Source of the DNA: Trichaptum fuscoviolaceum
Taxonomy: Eukaryota > Basidiomycota > Agaricomycetes > Hymenochaetales > Trichaptaceae
Length of the DNA: 64,000 nt
Direction of reading: 5' to 3'
Assembly: GCA_910574455.1 (NCBI GenBank)
Contig: CAJSYZ010000008.1
Location: forward strand, 1,366,707 to 1,430,706
Every line of letters begins with the position of its first letter. The stretch's first letter is position 1. Position numbers and translations under genes: made by a program. This document shows positions 12,301 to 24,088 of this stretch, piece after piece. The notes under the pieces were generated by a model. It did no database searches and was not told the DNA's origin. It worked only from the letters and a program-made list of their open reading frames with translations.

Positions 12301-15037
12301 GTTGTATACTTGCTCATATACCACGTAGCTCCTCTTGACTCCCGTCCACTCATCGTCAGCTTCATGTCGTTATTGCATCTGAAAGCGAGCGTCACCGCCG
12401 GATTCCAACTGTTCATATACTCGAACAGACGTTTGCTCCCCCACTCGCCTGTCTCATGAACCCAATCCTCACACGCTAATCGGAAAGGTGCACGACGTTT
12501 ACAGACCAGCTTCCCGTTCTTGTTGAATCTTAGGCAAGTCGTTCTCTTACAAGTGTGCACTTGCTGTGATCTAACGACCGACTTCTCCAATTCGCGCGCT
12601 TGCCTCTCAAAGCTCTCCGAATCTGGGTCTGGAGGGCGACTGAATCCCACTCCACGTTGTCTAGGTGTCGCATCAACCTCCTCCTTTGACCCCAAGCCAT
12701 CCACATGCGACCGAATGTGCATCGAGATGAATGCCTTCACCTTCTCCCTGAAACCCTCGTCCTTCAGAAAGCGCTCCATCTCTTCCGCGGTCGGCGCGTC
12801 TTTTAGCCATACCATCATATGCAAGTGAAGTGTTCCCCGTCCTTGCGCCTCCACCACGCCGAAGTACGCTTCCACGGTCCCGAGAGCGCCGACGGAACTG
12901 GAAGTCGTGAAGTCCGTTTTTTTCACTCCCCAGAGATGCTCCAGTAAAACCTTACTCATATAGTTAAACGCCAGTGCCGCTGCGAATGGATCCAGCGCAA
13001 CATTACGTGCTCTCGTTTGTTCACTTGGACCCGCGGTTGCAGAGAACCTGTCCATATCGATGCTCTCTCCGGCGAACACCTGCACCACTGGCTCATCGAT
13101 GTCGTTCTGATTGACCGTAACGAACAACGCTGAAGGTCCTTTCATCATCGTCGTTCCCCACATACACGGAAAGTAACTCGACCGCCTTGCGTCCGATCCC
13201 GTTACCTTTGCACTAGCAGAGAACAAGTTCGCCTTAAGGAGAGCTACTCGGCGATCGCTGACTGGCACATTTCGACTTTCCTCCTCTTCCGCCTTCTGCA
13301 AGTCGGCTAACGTTAGGGTCTGCAAGAGTTGCGAGTGCCTATCGAAGTCCTTCCGTTTCATCTGCACGCGAGCGCTCCTCATGACTTCCCGCCTCTGCTC
13401 GATTCCGAACGCGACGAAGTAGAACGAATGATGGTGTCGAAAGCGCTTGTCACAATATTCCAGACACCATCGTACGTGCTCAAGGAAACCCACGTCCGCT
13501 TCTCTGGCAGCTTCAATTCCTCCCACACCGTATGGAAATAATGTCGGGAAACAGGCTGCCAATGGGTTACGTCCATCGCCATTCACGGGTGACCCATCCA
13601 ATGTACGCCCGAAAGTCGAGAGCGCTCGTCGACCATGCCTCACTGCATAACCGCCTTCGCGTTCATCACCACCCGCATTCGCGAGCGCCCACATCATGAG
13701 TTCCGACGAACTCAACGTACTCATTACGGTATCGTGCACCCCCAAGTGTTGCAAGGGCACGACGTCCGGTTCCAGTACCCCTTTGAAAATGTAAGTAATC
13801 CTCTTCCACACGGCAGTGACGAATACTTACCTGTTGAGTTCGCTTCCGCGCGTTGCTCATCTTCACTACCGTCCTCATCTTCTAGGTCATCGAGCGAACG
13901 AGTCTCGCCATCCTCAAACGTCTCGTCCGTTCCGTCTGGCACGTACCCTGCACGTTCCTCGTCTACGACAGTTCCGTTCCTTTCGTGCATTACTGTGCTA
14001 AGAATCTCCATCGGCACACCATCTTCCGGCAAAGCGCGCAAATTCACTTCCGCGATATCCATATGAGAATACATTGCATTATTCGCCTTCAGCCACCGTA
14101 ACGCGCCATGCACTCGCACTCGCCGCACACGGAATGTCGACTTCAACCAGCGCTTGGGAAGTCTGCCCACGCCCACAAATGTGACAGCAATTACTGACGC
14201 CAACACACTCAGTGGTCGTGGCAGCATCCGTCCTTCCAACATGGACAAGACCTGCTCATTGTTCAAAGGAAATGTCGTCACATTGCCCGCCAAGCCGCTC
14301 TGCAGCATATCCGGATCCCCAACGTGTCCATTCCGCGGGAAAAGCTTGAAAACATAACAGCGGGCGAATTGCAAGGCAATCAGCATCTGCTCCGGCACCG
14401 TCAAGCCCTGCAGCTCCTCAGGCACATCACCGACCCACATGTCGTTAGCCAACGCGAGCCGTGGTCGTTTAGCGTTCTTGAGTGAACTGTCGCAATCTTC
14501 GCATATGCTTCCCAAGGCGCCGCCTGCACTGCTCCTCACATACCGCGTCTCCAGCAGCATTCCCTCAAACAGACGGTGAGCTGCGTGCGACTGAGCCGGT
14601 GCCAGTCGTTCCTTACACGGTAGATCCGTAAGCAGGATGTCCTTGCACTGCGACCCAAACCTTTCACGCGCACAAACGACGCACACCACGCGACAAATTC
14701 GCTCATTGGAAGTCGCAGCACGCACCGCTCGTAGCGAGTTCGCCCACTGCTCTCGCGTTGGCAGGTCCATATATCGCTCGGGGTTCCGGTCATACTCTTG
14801 ACGGCGCCGGGCGTGTCCTTCCAATGTTCCCCGCGTGCCAGACACAGTCGGCTCCGATCGCCTTGCGCGCGCTCGTTTCTCCCTCGCCAATCTCACGAGC
14901 AACGCCTTCGAGTCATCATCCATGACGGCGATCTCTAACTCAAGCTCTCGTCGCCGACGCTGCGCCTCCATGGAAAAGGTCCCTGCTGGAAAAGCCCCAA
15001 TGACTTCGCCAGCTGTTAGGTTTACCCACCTGGACAT
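9390..15037 (-). pseudogene. Helitron replicase-helicase (DUF6570 + HUH Rep + Pif1-like), decayed
   Basis: Rolling-circle transposon protein, read right to left. Exon 1 (15037..13831) carries the DUF6570-like N-terminus. Exon 2 (13780..11955) has the Rep domain with the HUH motif in RGTLHLHMMVWL and the two-tyrosine motif in WYMSKYTTK. Exon 3 starts at 11904 and has the Pif1 Walker A GEGGVGKS (about 10,800). Phase is kept across both introns (1207 and 1826 nt). The rest of the helicase is split over five frames: Walker B FLIVDEVSM, then GDFHQFPPVA, SPDCP/ITPRHAVRKPWN, and finally FTDYRAQGQT and AYVALSRS. Four apparent +1 shifts lie near 10,657, 10,433, 10,169 and 9,862. Rep could still be made, but a full helicase could not. 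Alternatives are assembly indels. Confidence 0.9.
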
Positions 15038-15049
15038 TGCTTTCGGAGG

Positions 15050-15865
15050 TCTACAATCGCAGACCTCTTCCTAATTCTCCCTCTAATTCCAAAGCACCTT
15101 GCCCCACATGCTGCCAGTCCCGTGAACTCTGCGAGAGTCCCAATACCCGTAAGAATGTGGTCGTACAGCCGACGTTCCTAGGTCTGTCATTCCGTATCCA
15201 ACTCAGATCTCGATCTCATCTCATTCAAATCTAGACGCCACATCTAACACACGACCACGGTCCCGGACCCCGCTCTACGCGTGCCCGTCGGGCAACACGC
15301 TGCGCTTGCGCGATCTCGCTCCCACTTACTTCTGTGCCTGAACAAGATCGCGACGTCCGCCAGAACGCACGACATTCGTGCAACCGGGCACTTGGCGCTC
15401 GTTCCAGGCGCTGGGTACATCCAGTAATGAATTGCTTCGCAAGATCGACAATGTCCTGCTGCAGCACATCTTCCCTCACTCCTTCGCCTTCTCCACGCTA
15501 TCGTCGGCAGCCGTTCGCTCTCCTGCGCCAGATCGATTTCTCCGATCTCACGGCCTTCAGCGCTCCCGCAATCACCACTCGCGTCAGATCGTGCACACTC
15601 TGATGCGCTGACAGCCTGAATTGCTGCAGCGCGTTTCCTTGCAATCCCAAGCCTTGCCTGCAACTAGCACTAGCCTTGGTAGCTGCTGACATGTCTCACA
15701 TACGCAGAACTTACTCTACAGAGTTCGATCTCTACCATCTTCTCACTCCGTCTTTCCAGTCAGCCTTTCCCTCAACGCTTAAAAGCGCAGTCCTCTCTTT
15801 CGATTCCACTCAGTTTCCCCTCACTCGTTCACGTCTACGAAGCGCACTCGGTCAACACACTCGCC
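15050..15865. other. Divergent region between Helitron gene and three-exon gene
   Basis: Minus-strand frames of 80-140 codons exist (15663-15244 and 15479-15231) but no motif is recognised, and I could not join them into a model. The plus side near 15,790-15,860 is C/T-rich, as expected for the promoter of the gene starting at 15,866. Confidence 0.35.
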
Positions 15866-17010
15866 ATGACTACACCTTATACTCCAGCCCTTGAACAAGG
15901 TTCTGAGGACGAGCACACTGTGTCCAATGCCCTAGCTCATGCATCCGACGACCTCAGCACTTTGCTCGAGGACACACGCAACCACCCGAACTACTTAGGC
16001 AACCTCAACTTCTCCTCTGAGTCGCACACAGCCCTCTTCCACTCCGGGCCCAGAATCAAGTTCGTCTCCACTACGGCCACTGGCGACGACGCTCAGACTC
16101 CCCTGACTGGCGTCGTGATCGCCAAGATACTCGACCACAACAGCTGGTACAACCCCGAAGGCACTTGGGGTCGACCTGGCATCACTAACCAGTTTCCCGT
16201 TCCCGTGTCCAAGTCGCAGATTCGCTTCCTAATCTGCGGTGTAGACGCCAGCGACGGTAGCGCCTTCCAGGACGTCGTTTCGGATCAGGACTACGATCAC
16301 TTGGTCTCCAACGTGAAGAAGCTGCAGGAACGCTCCTTTGATGTCTTCAAGAAGACCCTGAAGAAACCGGAGTTCCGTCTCCCTTTCAGCAAGGGTTCCA
16401 ACTTCCTTTCCGTCGGACACAAGCTCCTTGTTGTGAGCAATCAGTATTCTACTGCACAGTCGTCTGTACTAACATTAACATCAGGACCGTCAAGCAGACG
16501 ATAGCGAGGACGACGACGATGACGATGACGACAATGAAGAGCACTCGCAATCAGCCACTTCCGACACAGAGTCGGAAAACCTTGTCACTACTGGTCTGTC
16601 AATTTCATGTAGTCGCTTTTCATTACTAACGTATCGCCTCTCTCCAAGGCAAGAAAGCGAAGGCTGTTCACAACGAGTTCACCTTCGACGGCTATCCCGC
16701 TTGCAGGGCCTGGAAGAAGGAGGCGCAAGTGCTGAAGGCGACGCACAAACTGCAGGCCTTGCGAGCGTACGACGAAGCCGGGCTTCCCATCAAGCCCTCA
16801 CTTTACCGCCGCGTCTTGCCCGGTTCTGTCGTCAGGCTATCCCTTACCTTCCAAGCATTCGCGATTGGTACTCGCGTCTTCGCGCTCACGTGCGAAATTC
16901 AGGAGCTCCACATCCTTCAGCGCGGAAAGCCTGTCAGGAGCTCTCAGGAGAAGCGTAAGTTCGAGGACGCCGTTTCCGACAGGAAGATGGCGAAGAAGGT
17001 GAAGGCATAA
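15866..17010 (+). CDS. Unknown three-exon acidic protein, possible element cargo
   Basis: Exon model join(15866..16432, 16485..16593, 16649..17010), 1038 nt, 345 residues. Introns have GTGAGC...CATCAG and GTCTGT...CCAAG ends. The N-terminal two thirds is a mixed beta-rich segment. The second exon encodes an Asp run (eight D in a row near residue 200) in a Ser/Glu-rich linker. The third exon has alternating hydrophobic strands (VVRLSLTFQAFAIGTRVFAL) and a Lys-rich tail resembling a nuclear localisation signal. The strand pattern could suit an OB-type fold, which would be notable because some plant and animal Helitrons carry RPA-like proteins, but I cannot assign it. It lies head to head with the Helitron gene and is intact. 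Confidence 0.6.
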
Positions 17011-17227
17011 CTCAATTTCACCCATATCAATAGACGTCGTTCATGCAACCCATTCCATTTCCCTGTTATCTGTCTCCTTTTCCCTTCGTCAAAAAACACC
17101 TTAAAAATTGTGTTTCCCTCCTTGTCTCGGTTTCGAATGAGTCATAAATTACGGTTTTGTACAATAACTCTATATGCCATCTACTCATTTCAATTAAACC
17201 GTATGAAATCAATGTTGCGTGACCGGC

Positions 17228-17453
17228 CGAGCGCGTGTATCGCTGGTATCGACTGCCTACGACCATAGGCGTTTGTACCGACTGTCTGTGAATGAATCGG
17301 ATGACATCGGACTCTTCATCGAAGGCCGCAGACAGTTAAAGCATGACTTTCAAATAGGCTCATGGGTGAAGATTGTGCGCGGCTTCTGGAACGGCGACAT
17401 TGCGCGCGTATACCAGGCGAAGATGGGGACGGACGTGATCGTCCTGCAAGTCG
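17228..17453 (+). pseudogene. Second copy of the Spt5-like KOW segment
   Basis: These 226 bp match the reverse complement of 4795-5020 with about 13 differences counted by eye (roughly 94% identity) and no gaps. The frame stays open (HRRLYRLSVNESDDIG, then IGSWVKIVRGF) and hits a stop just after the homology ends at GTGACTGA. It lacks the acidic N-terminus and later KOW parts, so it is a fragment. Confidence 0.85.
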
Positions 17454-18822
17454 GTGACTGAAAGAAAAAAGACCCCGTGACATTTACTAGTAAGAACTCG
17501 AAGGCGACTCGAACACGCAGCTTTGACCGAAAAAAAACTGCTAGTTACCGTTACACCACACACACATAACTTTCTTTCAAGAACTTAATTACACATTAAT
17601 TTGAAGTTGTTTAACGATACCTTCCCTTCAGCATTTCGCACGCGCGATTACTCATTCGAACAGAAACTGCCCCTATTACCTTCCCAATTCGCTACGCCCT
17701 ATTTCCCAGTCCAATTTCCGTGTCGCTTGAAACCGTCGTCAGCAAAGAAACTCCCTAGCCCTTGATAACCCAGAGCGTGCCAGGGAGCTTGCCACAGTGG
17801 TGGCCCATCTGGAATTGAGGAGTGTTGGAGGCCTTTAATATGTGAGTCTCGCGGGCCGGAATGATCTTCAGTCCGCAGTATTTCGTATCTGTAGTCAAGT
17901 AAATTGTTTTGCAATTTTTGCACATCAAGCATCGCCGAACAGAAGATCAATGATGCGGTCCCAGTCGTCAACCTGCGTCTACAAATCGAAGCTATCGTGA
18001 GCCTTTGTCCGTCACCGGTATCCTGATGAACAAATGGGGCACAATATAAGTAATTACCTTGCACGCAAATGTTCGCACTGTGCTATCTGCATTCTGCTTA
18101 ATGATGATTGTCGCACCTTCGGCTTGAGAGCGAGATGCTCCTCTTCATCTTCATCCGAGCCAATCTCAGAAGAAGCTTTTCATTGGCATGCGGTCTTGAT
18201 CGGGTCAAGGAGCTCAACCAAGATAGCCTAGAATTAATAAGGAAGCGATCTGAGGTAAATCGGCGCCAGGCATCACGGTGGCCACTGGCATAGCAAAGAA
18301 TAAGACGATCAGTTGGGCGCTTATTCAAGAACGCAACATGAGCGTCTAAATTTGCATGCGCATCATTCCGTAACGCAAGCATATTAATCTTAGAAACAAG
18401 GATCACAGAAAGAAGTGTTTGAGACCTGGCAAACACGATGGAGGAAAAGTAAGCATGTGAAAGCAAATATGGAGACTGTTTGATCTGTTCCCCTTCTTCG
18501 TCGTCCGCTATCTTAGGAAAGATAGGTATTCTGAGCGGAAAGCCGTTGGTGATTATCAAACGGGAGATCAAAGGAGAATCGCAGAACCCTGACATTTCGT
18601 CCCGAGTCGAGCAAAAAAACATTTTACATACTTGCTGCCAGTGATTGTAACCACTATTGCCATTGATACAGTTGATACAGTTTCAAACGAGCGGTATGTG
18701 GCGCTTTAGTCCCTTAAAAACTCTTGTGTCCCTCTAGGACTACAAACATCGAGCATAGTCCATAATAGTCCGTATAGTCCTTCTTTATGCGACCGAGGCA
18801 ATGTCACGAAAGGCTCATTATT
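17454..18822. other. Mostly unresolved; minus-strand open frame 18,622-18,098
   Basis: A 174-codon minus frame starts near 18,622, and its first about 115 codons contain an ATG-led stretch with balanced composition. A further frame lies at 18,064-17,699. No domain is recognised and I could not build a splice model. This is a possible hypothetical gene. Confidence 0.3.
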
Positions 18823-19065
18823 CTACTCGCACAGGAAGTCGACGCCATCCGCACATTCACCACTGACTGGCCCGAAACGACCGGAGTCTGGGAGAGCAAC
18901 ATTGTTCAATGTGGTTGCTTGCGGGTCTAGAGCCGAATCCACAGCCTGAGGCTTTACTGTCAATTAGGAGAGTGCCGTATCACATAACGATAGTCAACTT
19001 ACCAGTGGTGAAGCAGCAGAGAGCTGAATAACGAAGGCAACAACTGCAAGGTACAAGTACTGCAT
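18823..19065 (-). CDS. Small secreted protein
   Basis: Model complement(join(18823..18951, 19003..19065)), 192 nt, 63 residues. Exon 1 is a textbook signal peptide: MQYLYLAVVAFVIQLSAAS, with likely cleavage after the Ala-Ser region. The intron has GTAAGT and a TAAAG acceptor. The mature part is about 43 residues, rich in small and acidic residues, with two Cys near the C-terminus (GECADGVDFLCE). No family is recognised. Small secreted proteins of this size in fungi include candidate effectors and surface proteins; no role can be read from the sequence. It is too short for most gene-length cutoffs. Confidence 0.65.
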
Positions 19066-20677
19066 AATGAATCTACCGTTTGTGTCAGCGACACCAGATC
19101 ACTCATCAAAAGCCATACGGGAACTCACGTGTGGTCCGACCTAAGCCAGAGAGCTGAAGATAATTGTTGAAGATATTTGGATGAGGGAAGTACTATTTGA
19201 GCTGCACATCTTAGCTGAGCTCCACCATTCTTATAGGCAAAGAACAATAGGTGGTCGGTAGGATTACGTCGATCTTGTCGTTAAGGCGAAGATAATTCTC
19301 TGCTGATCATCAGCTCCTCGAAAAACGAACATCTGACGCCAGCAAAGCTCATAACCCCACAAAAGCAACTGAGACCAGTCGGCTACAAGAGTTGATATGA
19401 ACTGAGCTACCTCTTTGGCATATTTGTGATCTCGCTGATGAGAGTCACGACAATGCGACGAGAATCTCTGTGCGAGCGGCGGAACTTCCAGAGGTTCATT
19501 CGCCTTGATGCCTGTTGCAGCGCGCTCTCACCGAGGACGAGAGACACAACTTCGCCGAGTAGCAATATCAAATACCGGGGTTATTTCTGTATCCAGTGCA
19601 GGAGCATCTTCATGGCGATTGCCGTCAAAGTCTGGCAGTCAACTGCGACATCCTCAGAAGTCCTACAAGTGATTTGCAGAAGTCTATAGAGTAGTTATAG
19701 AGACACTGAAACACATACTGTGTAATCGCGCCACCGACTATCAGGTTGATAAAATATTGCCTCAGGTTCTGTGAAAGCTTCCAGATGACGGTTTCGGACG
19801 ACTCGGAAGATCAACTTCAAGAGTTGCACTGCGTGACGAGAGTTGGTCAACAGCTCTCGCACGTGACTTACAGCCTGAGTCGCCGTCGTGCCGACGAAGT
19901 GCGTGTCGGTCGCGGTGCTCAGTTTTGTTCCGCGCAACGTTCAGACAAAACAGCCATAGCAAGCCGGTGACTGTCGTAAGTCTTCACCTTCTTCGGCCTG
20001 TGTAGGTCTACTTGAATCTCTCAAAGTTATGGTGCTTAAATACCATGCAAGTTGCAAGCCTTGCTGACCCATACTACTAGCACATCGAACCGAGCCCTCC
20101 TAAGCCGTGCATCACTAAATCTATCTGCGGCAAGCGGGAGAATAATAGCAGCTTACTTCGGTGCTTCATTGTATGGCAATGATAGGAAGGCTAGTTCACT
20201 ATACGGTGGACGCTGTGTTGTTGTCAACCGTGCTTGCGGGAGTGCGTCGCTCGACCGGGTTCAGGTACGAGTATACATAGTCATATGAAGATTTCGCGTG
20301 CTAACGTTTACCCTACCTTCCTGGATTGTCATCGCAATGGTGATCTATGCTTGCTACGTTTCGACATTGTAGTCCGGACTCGACTCTGATTTCCGATGCG
20401 ACATTGAAGTCCATTGCTGACCGGTTCCTCGGTGTTGGCGAGACTGTCTTCGACACTGTCCAATCAACAGCGGTTAGCAGCTCATATTTCAAGAGGAATG
20501 GAAAGGATGCCCGATGAAACCCGTCTTTGCAAAAGACACGGAATACAGGCACTGGAAATATGTTATTGAATGAGCTGCTGCAGGCAGTCAATCTTGCCAC
20601 AAGATGCGCAATTGCTGTACTTATTTAACTACCTATTAATTCACTCTTCAATTTGTATTCCTATCTACTCTACTATA
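19066..20677. other. Gene-poor stretch with a weak minus-strand frame
   Basis: A minus frame at 19,937-19,695 followed by a possible exon at about 19,647-19,569 (ending TGG-ATA-CAG-AAA-TAA) could form a short gene, but neither start nor domain is convincing. Nothing else is recognised. Confidence 0.25.
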
Positions 20678-20708
20678 CACAGGGTTACCAAAAGTGACGG
20701 TCACCCCT
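20678..20708 (+). repeat. Left terminal inverted repeat of the MITE
   Basis: 31 bp, identical to the reverse complement of 21,402-21,432. Confidence 0.95.
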
Positions 20709-21401
20709 CCAGAACATGTTTTTACATATTATCTTATCATCAATACATCTGCTACACTTGAGAAAATTTGGCAAGCATATAAATGCTAGTTGGTATGCCT
20801 ATGTAAAGTTTCAAGGCATTCCATGATGCCAATCTCATTAAATGAGATATCTTTATTTCAAAGATTTGGCCTAAATTAGCACAATTTCTGACATTTCAGA
20901 GTGGCTGGAGATGCAACCAATGCCCCAACACTTCTGAAACTTTTTCTATGTGAAGTGATAAATAGCTAAATGTATTTATGATTTTATGAGATTTTTCCGG
21001 ACATTTGTCATGAGGTAGGAGACCAATGTCTGATTTTGAGGAAATTTAATACTGAAATCTGGTCAAAATGTCATTTTTCTGAGTATATGCTGCATAATCT
21101 ACTAACTAAACTCAAGGAAAATACAATAAAATCATACAAGGTACATCTCATCCATGTGAACGTGAAAGTTTATGGAGGGGATCAGAAATGACAAGATGTT
21201 TTAAACTGAGGAGAATGATGTGAATTTTGCCTAATTTTAGCATTGCACAAAAACTTTGTTATCATCTTTCTTCATCTTCAACAGAGGCTATGGACCTCAA
21301 ACTTCTCATACACAATGCTACAGTATAGTATATAGTATGTAAATAGTTTGCAGCATTGGCAAGAATTAAAAGTAGCGAAAATTGTAAAACATTAGATATA
21401 C

Positions 21402-21432
21402 AGGGGTGACCGTCACTTTTGGTAACCCTGTG
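21402..21432 (-). repeat. Right terminal inverted repeat of the MITE
   Basis: 31 bp, pairs without mismatch with 20,678-20,708 and is followed by the TA target duplicate. Confidence 0.95.
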
Positions 21433-21939
21433 TACACGTACTGATCTCGAGACTGACTCGACGAACTTGAGTGTTTTGTTAACTAGATAACAGGCCGAGC
21501 TTCGCCGGCAGATCCCTTACTCCCCCATTCCCTGCATTTGGTTCACCGCTTAATAGTCCATTTCACAAAGGATGACAGTAAATAACACAAAGCAAGTTAA
21601 GAGAGAATTGCTTGAGTCATATTGGAAAGCAAACCCGATACTAGTAATGAAACTGCGGTGAAAATAAGCAGTTATCCCACGGCGGCAGTTTAGGGGAGGT
21701 GCAAATATGCAGGTATCCCACGGCAATTTAGGGGATACAGTGCCCTTTACTCCCATTGGGAGTAAGGGAACTTGTGCTTTAAACCCTAAATTACCAAGTT
21801 TATCGATTAAGTAGTACTTGTACTATTTTAAACTAAACTAGCCCTGAATGAAACAACTTGACACAGCTTGAAGGTTACGCAGCACATTCACTTTGAGCAG
21901 CTCCCGTTACTGTCCTCGGCGTCGAAGCTAGAAGTAACA
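21433..21939. other. SERINC upstream region
   Basis: No gene. Short direct repeats (TATCCCACGGC and TTTAGGGGA at about 21,673-21,700 and 21,714-21,736) lie here. Confidence 0.4.
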
Positions 21940-23899
21940 ATGGGCGCATTGATATCCTTGCCAATATTTGGCGGGCTGGCTTCGGTGGGATCCTCATGTC
22001 TCGCTGGGTTGGCCTTCTGCTTTACATCAACAGCAGGTGAGCAATTGTGGCACGCACGCCAAACCATCTTCCGAAAGGCACTCACAACATGGCATTCTTT
22101 CAGCATCTATGTTTGTTAAATCATGCAATTGTAACTCTTCTATTGCTACTCGTGTCGGATTTGCAGTACGTCCTTCTATCATTCAGTATTACTTCTTAGT
22201 CATTCACGGCTATCCGCCCTAGGTCATCTTCCTACTCAACTCCCTATTGGCATGGGTAATGAAGACTAACCTCGCAATCGAACTCATCAAGAAATGGAGT
22301 TATGACTACATAAAGATGGACTGTGATGGCGGCAAATGCTACGGCGTCCTAGCTGTAAGTCGCCTGAATGTCCTCTTGATTCATTATTGTTAAATCTTCT
22401 TTGCAGGTTCACAGAATTTGTTTCGCTCTATCTCTCTTTCATGTCATACTCAGTCTGTTGTTGATCGGCGTAAAGGATACAAGGGACAAGAGGGCAGCCA
22501 TCCAGAATGGGTAACGTCCTCTCCGCTGTCACTTTGATGGAAGAAGTACTTACATCTGTAATAGATGGTGGGGTCCTAAGGTCCTTCTCTGGCTCGTTCT
22601 AGTCGTCGTCTCCTTTTTCATTCCTAATGGGTTCTTCATGTTCTGGGGGAATTATATTGCTCTCATCGGTGCAACCATATTCATCCTCCTAGGACTTGTC
22701 CTTCTGGTCGACTTTGCGCATTCTTGGTCCGAAACTTGCCTCGAGAATTGGGAGAACTCTACCAATTCAAACTTATGGCAATGGGTTCTAATCGGTTCGA
22801 CTGCGGGGATGTACGCTGCAACCATTGCTCTGACAGGCGTTATGTATGCGTTCTTCGCCGGGCCCTCCTGCACGTTGAATCGTTTCTTCATCTCCTTCAA
22901 CCTGTCCCTGTGCATCCTTATCACGATTATTTGCATCCACCCCGCAATTCAAGAGGCAAATCCACGCTCAGGTCTTGCTCAAAGCGCAATGGTTGCGGTC
23001 TATTGTTCTTACCTCATTATGTCGGCGGTCGGGAATCATGTGCATGCAGCGTGTAACCCCTTGCATCGTAATAACGGGACGGCCCAAGGTACTCGGACTA
23101 CCACCGTAGTCCTTGGAGCCATCTTCACGTTCTTAGCGATTGCCTATTCGACGAGTAGGGCTGCAACCCAAAGTCGAGCTCTCGTGGGAAAGAAGAAAGC
23201 TGGCGCAGTATCTCTTCCCATTGACGATGGCTCACTGGGCGACCATGGTCTTGTAACTGCACAACCGAGCAGGACTGAAAGTCCAAGATATCAGGCGTTG
23301 TTGGCAGCTGTTGAAGCAGGGTATGTATCCTATTTCACTCTACACCTGATACGCCTACTCATCCTCTCCTCTTGATAAAGCGCCATACCTGCTTCTGCAT
23401 TGAACGAGGACGATGAAGACGAAGATGATGATGGAATCACTGGGGAAGAAAGAGACGATGAAAGGACTGGAACACGCTATAATGTACGTATACTCTTATT
23501 AAGAAAGTACATCAGCAGGGTCTAACTCTGAGATCAGTATACGTGGTTCCATGTCATCTTCGCTATCGGTTCTATGTACGTTGCGATGCTTCTAACCGAC
23601 TGGTGAGTGTCTTGTATTCTGGAAGTCATTATGACTCATCTAATAATATCGTCGCAGGAATGTTGTGAAGACTACTCCAATAGCCGGTTCACCTGCAGAT
23701 CCTGATGATGATGTATATATCGGCCGATCAGAGGTTGCGATGTGGATGCGCGTCGTTTCAAGCTGGGTCTGCATGCTCCTGTACATTTGGAGCTTGCTTG
23801 CACCTGTCCTGTTACCGGACCGGTATGTTCACTCTCTCTGTTATCTGCCATTTCGGTCCAAACTGACGTTTCTGACGTGATAGATTTGGAGACTTGTAG
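21940..23899 (+). CDS. TMS1: SERINC/TMS1 multipass membrane protein
   Basis: Join(21940..22036, 22104..22165, 22223..22354, 22407..22510, 22565..23320, 23381..23483, 23538..23602, 23658..23822, 23884..23899), exactly 1500 nt, 499 residues. It begins MGALISLPIFGGLASVGSSC, the usual SERINC start, followed by the Cys-rich CNCNSS-IATRVGFAV segment, and about ten hydrophobic helices follow. A WxGNY-type segment sits near FFMFWGNYIALIG and a conserved acidic cytoplasmic loop (DEDEDDDG) precedes TRYNYTWFH. SERINC proteins sit in ER, Golgi and vacuolar membranes; a role in phospholipid scrambling or serine lipid supply is known for animal members, while the fungal role is less clear. All splice sites are GT-AG. 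It converges on RAD51D, 189 bp away. Confidence 0.95.
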
Positions 23900-24088
23900 G
23901 TGGCGTTTAGGTTCTCGTTCGTAGCCTTGTCTATTTGTTTATCTCTGAGCGGCATGCATATTATATGGACCTTGCTTACTTGTACGAAATTATCAATCTT
24001 TCCTACTCCATCTCGGTTTGTGCGATTTCGCGCAGAGTGTCTGCCATGTCAAACGTCCACCAATTGCGGTCCATCTGATGATGCGAGG

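Larger units (their letters stand above)
20678..21432. mobile_element. 755 bp MITE with perfect 31 bp inverted repeats and TA duplication
   Basis: The left end starts CACAGGGTTACCAAAAGTGA at 20,678 and the right end is its exact reverse complement, finishing at 21,432. All 31 terminal bases pair (20,678-20,708 with 21,402-21,432). TA flanks both sides (20,676-77 and 21,433-34), as for Tc1/mariner-superfamily insertions. The interior is AT-rich and has no reading frame, so it is non-autonomous and needs a transposase from elsewhere. Perfect ends suggest recent movement. Confidence 0.92.

Noticed and set aside
22652..22936. 94-codon minus frame
   Set aside because: Antisense shadow of the SERINC transmembrane exon.
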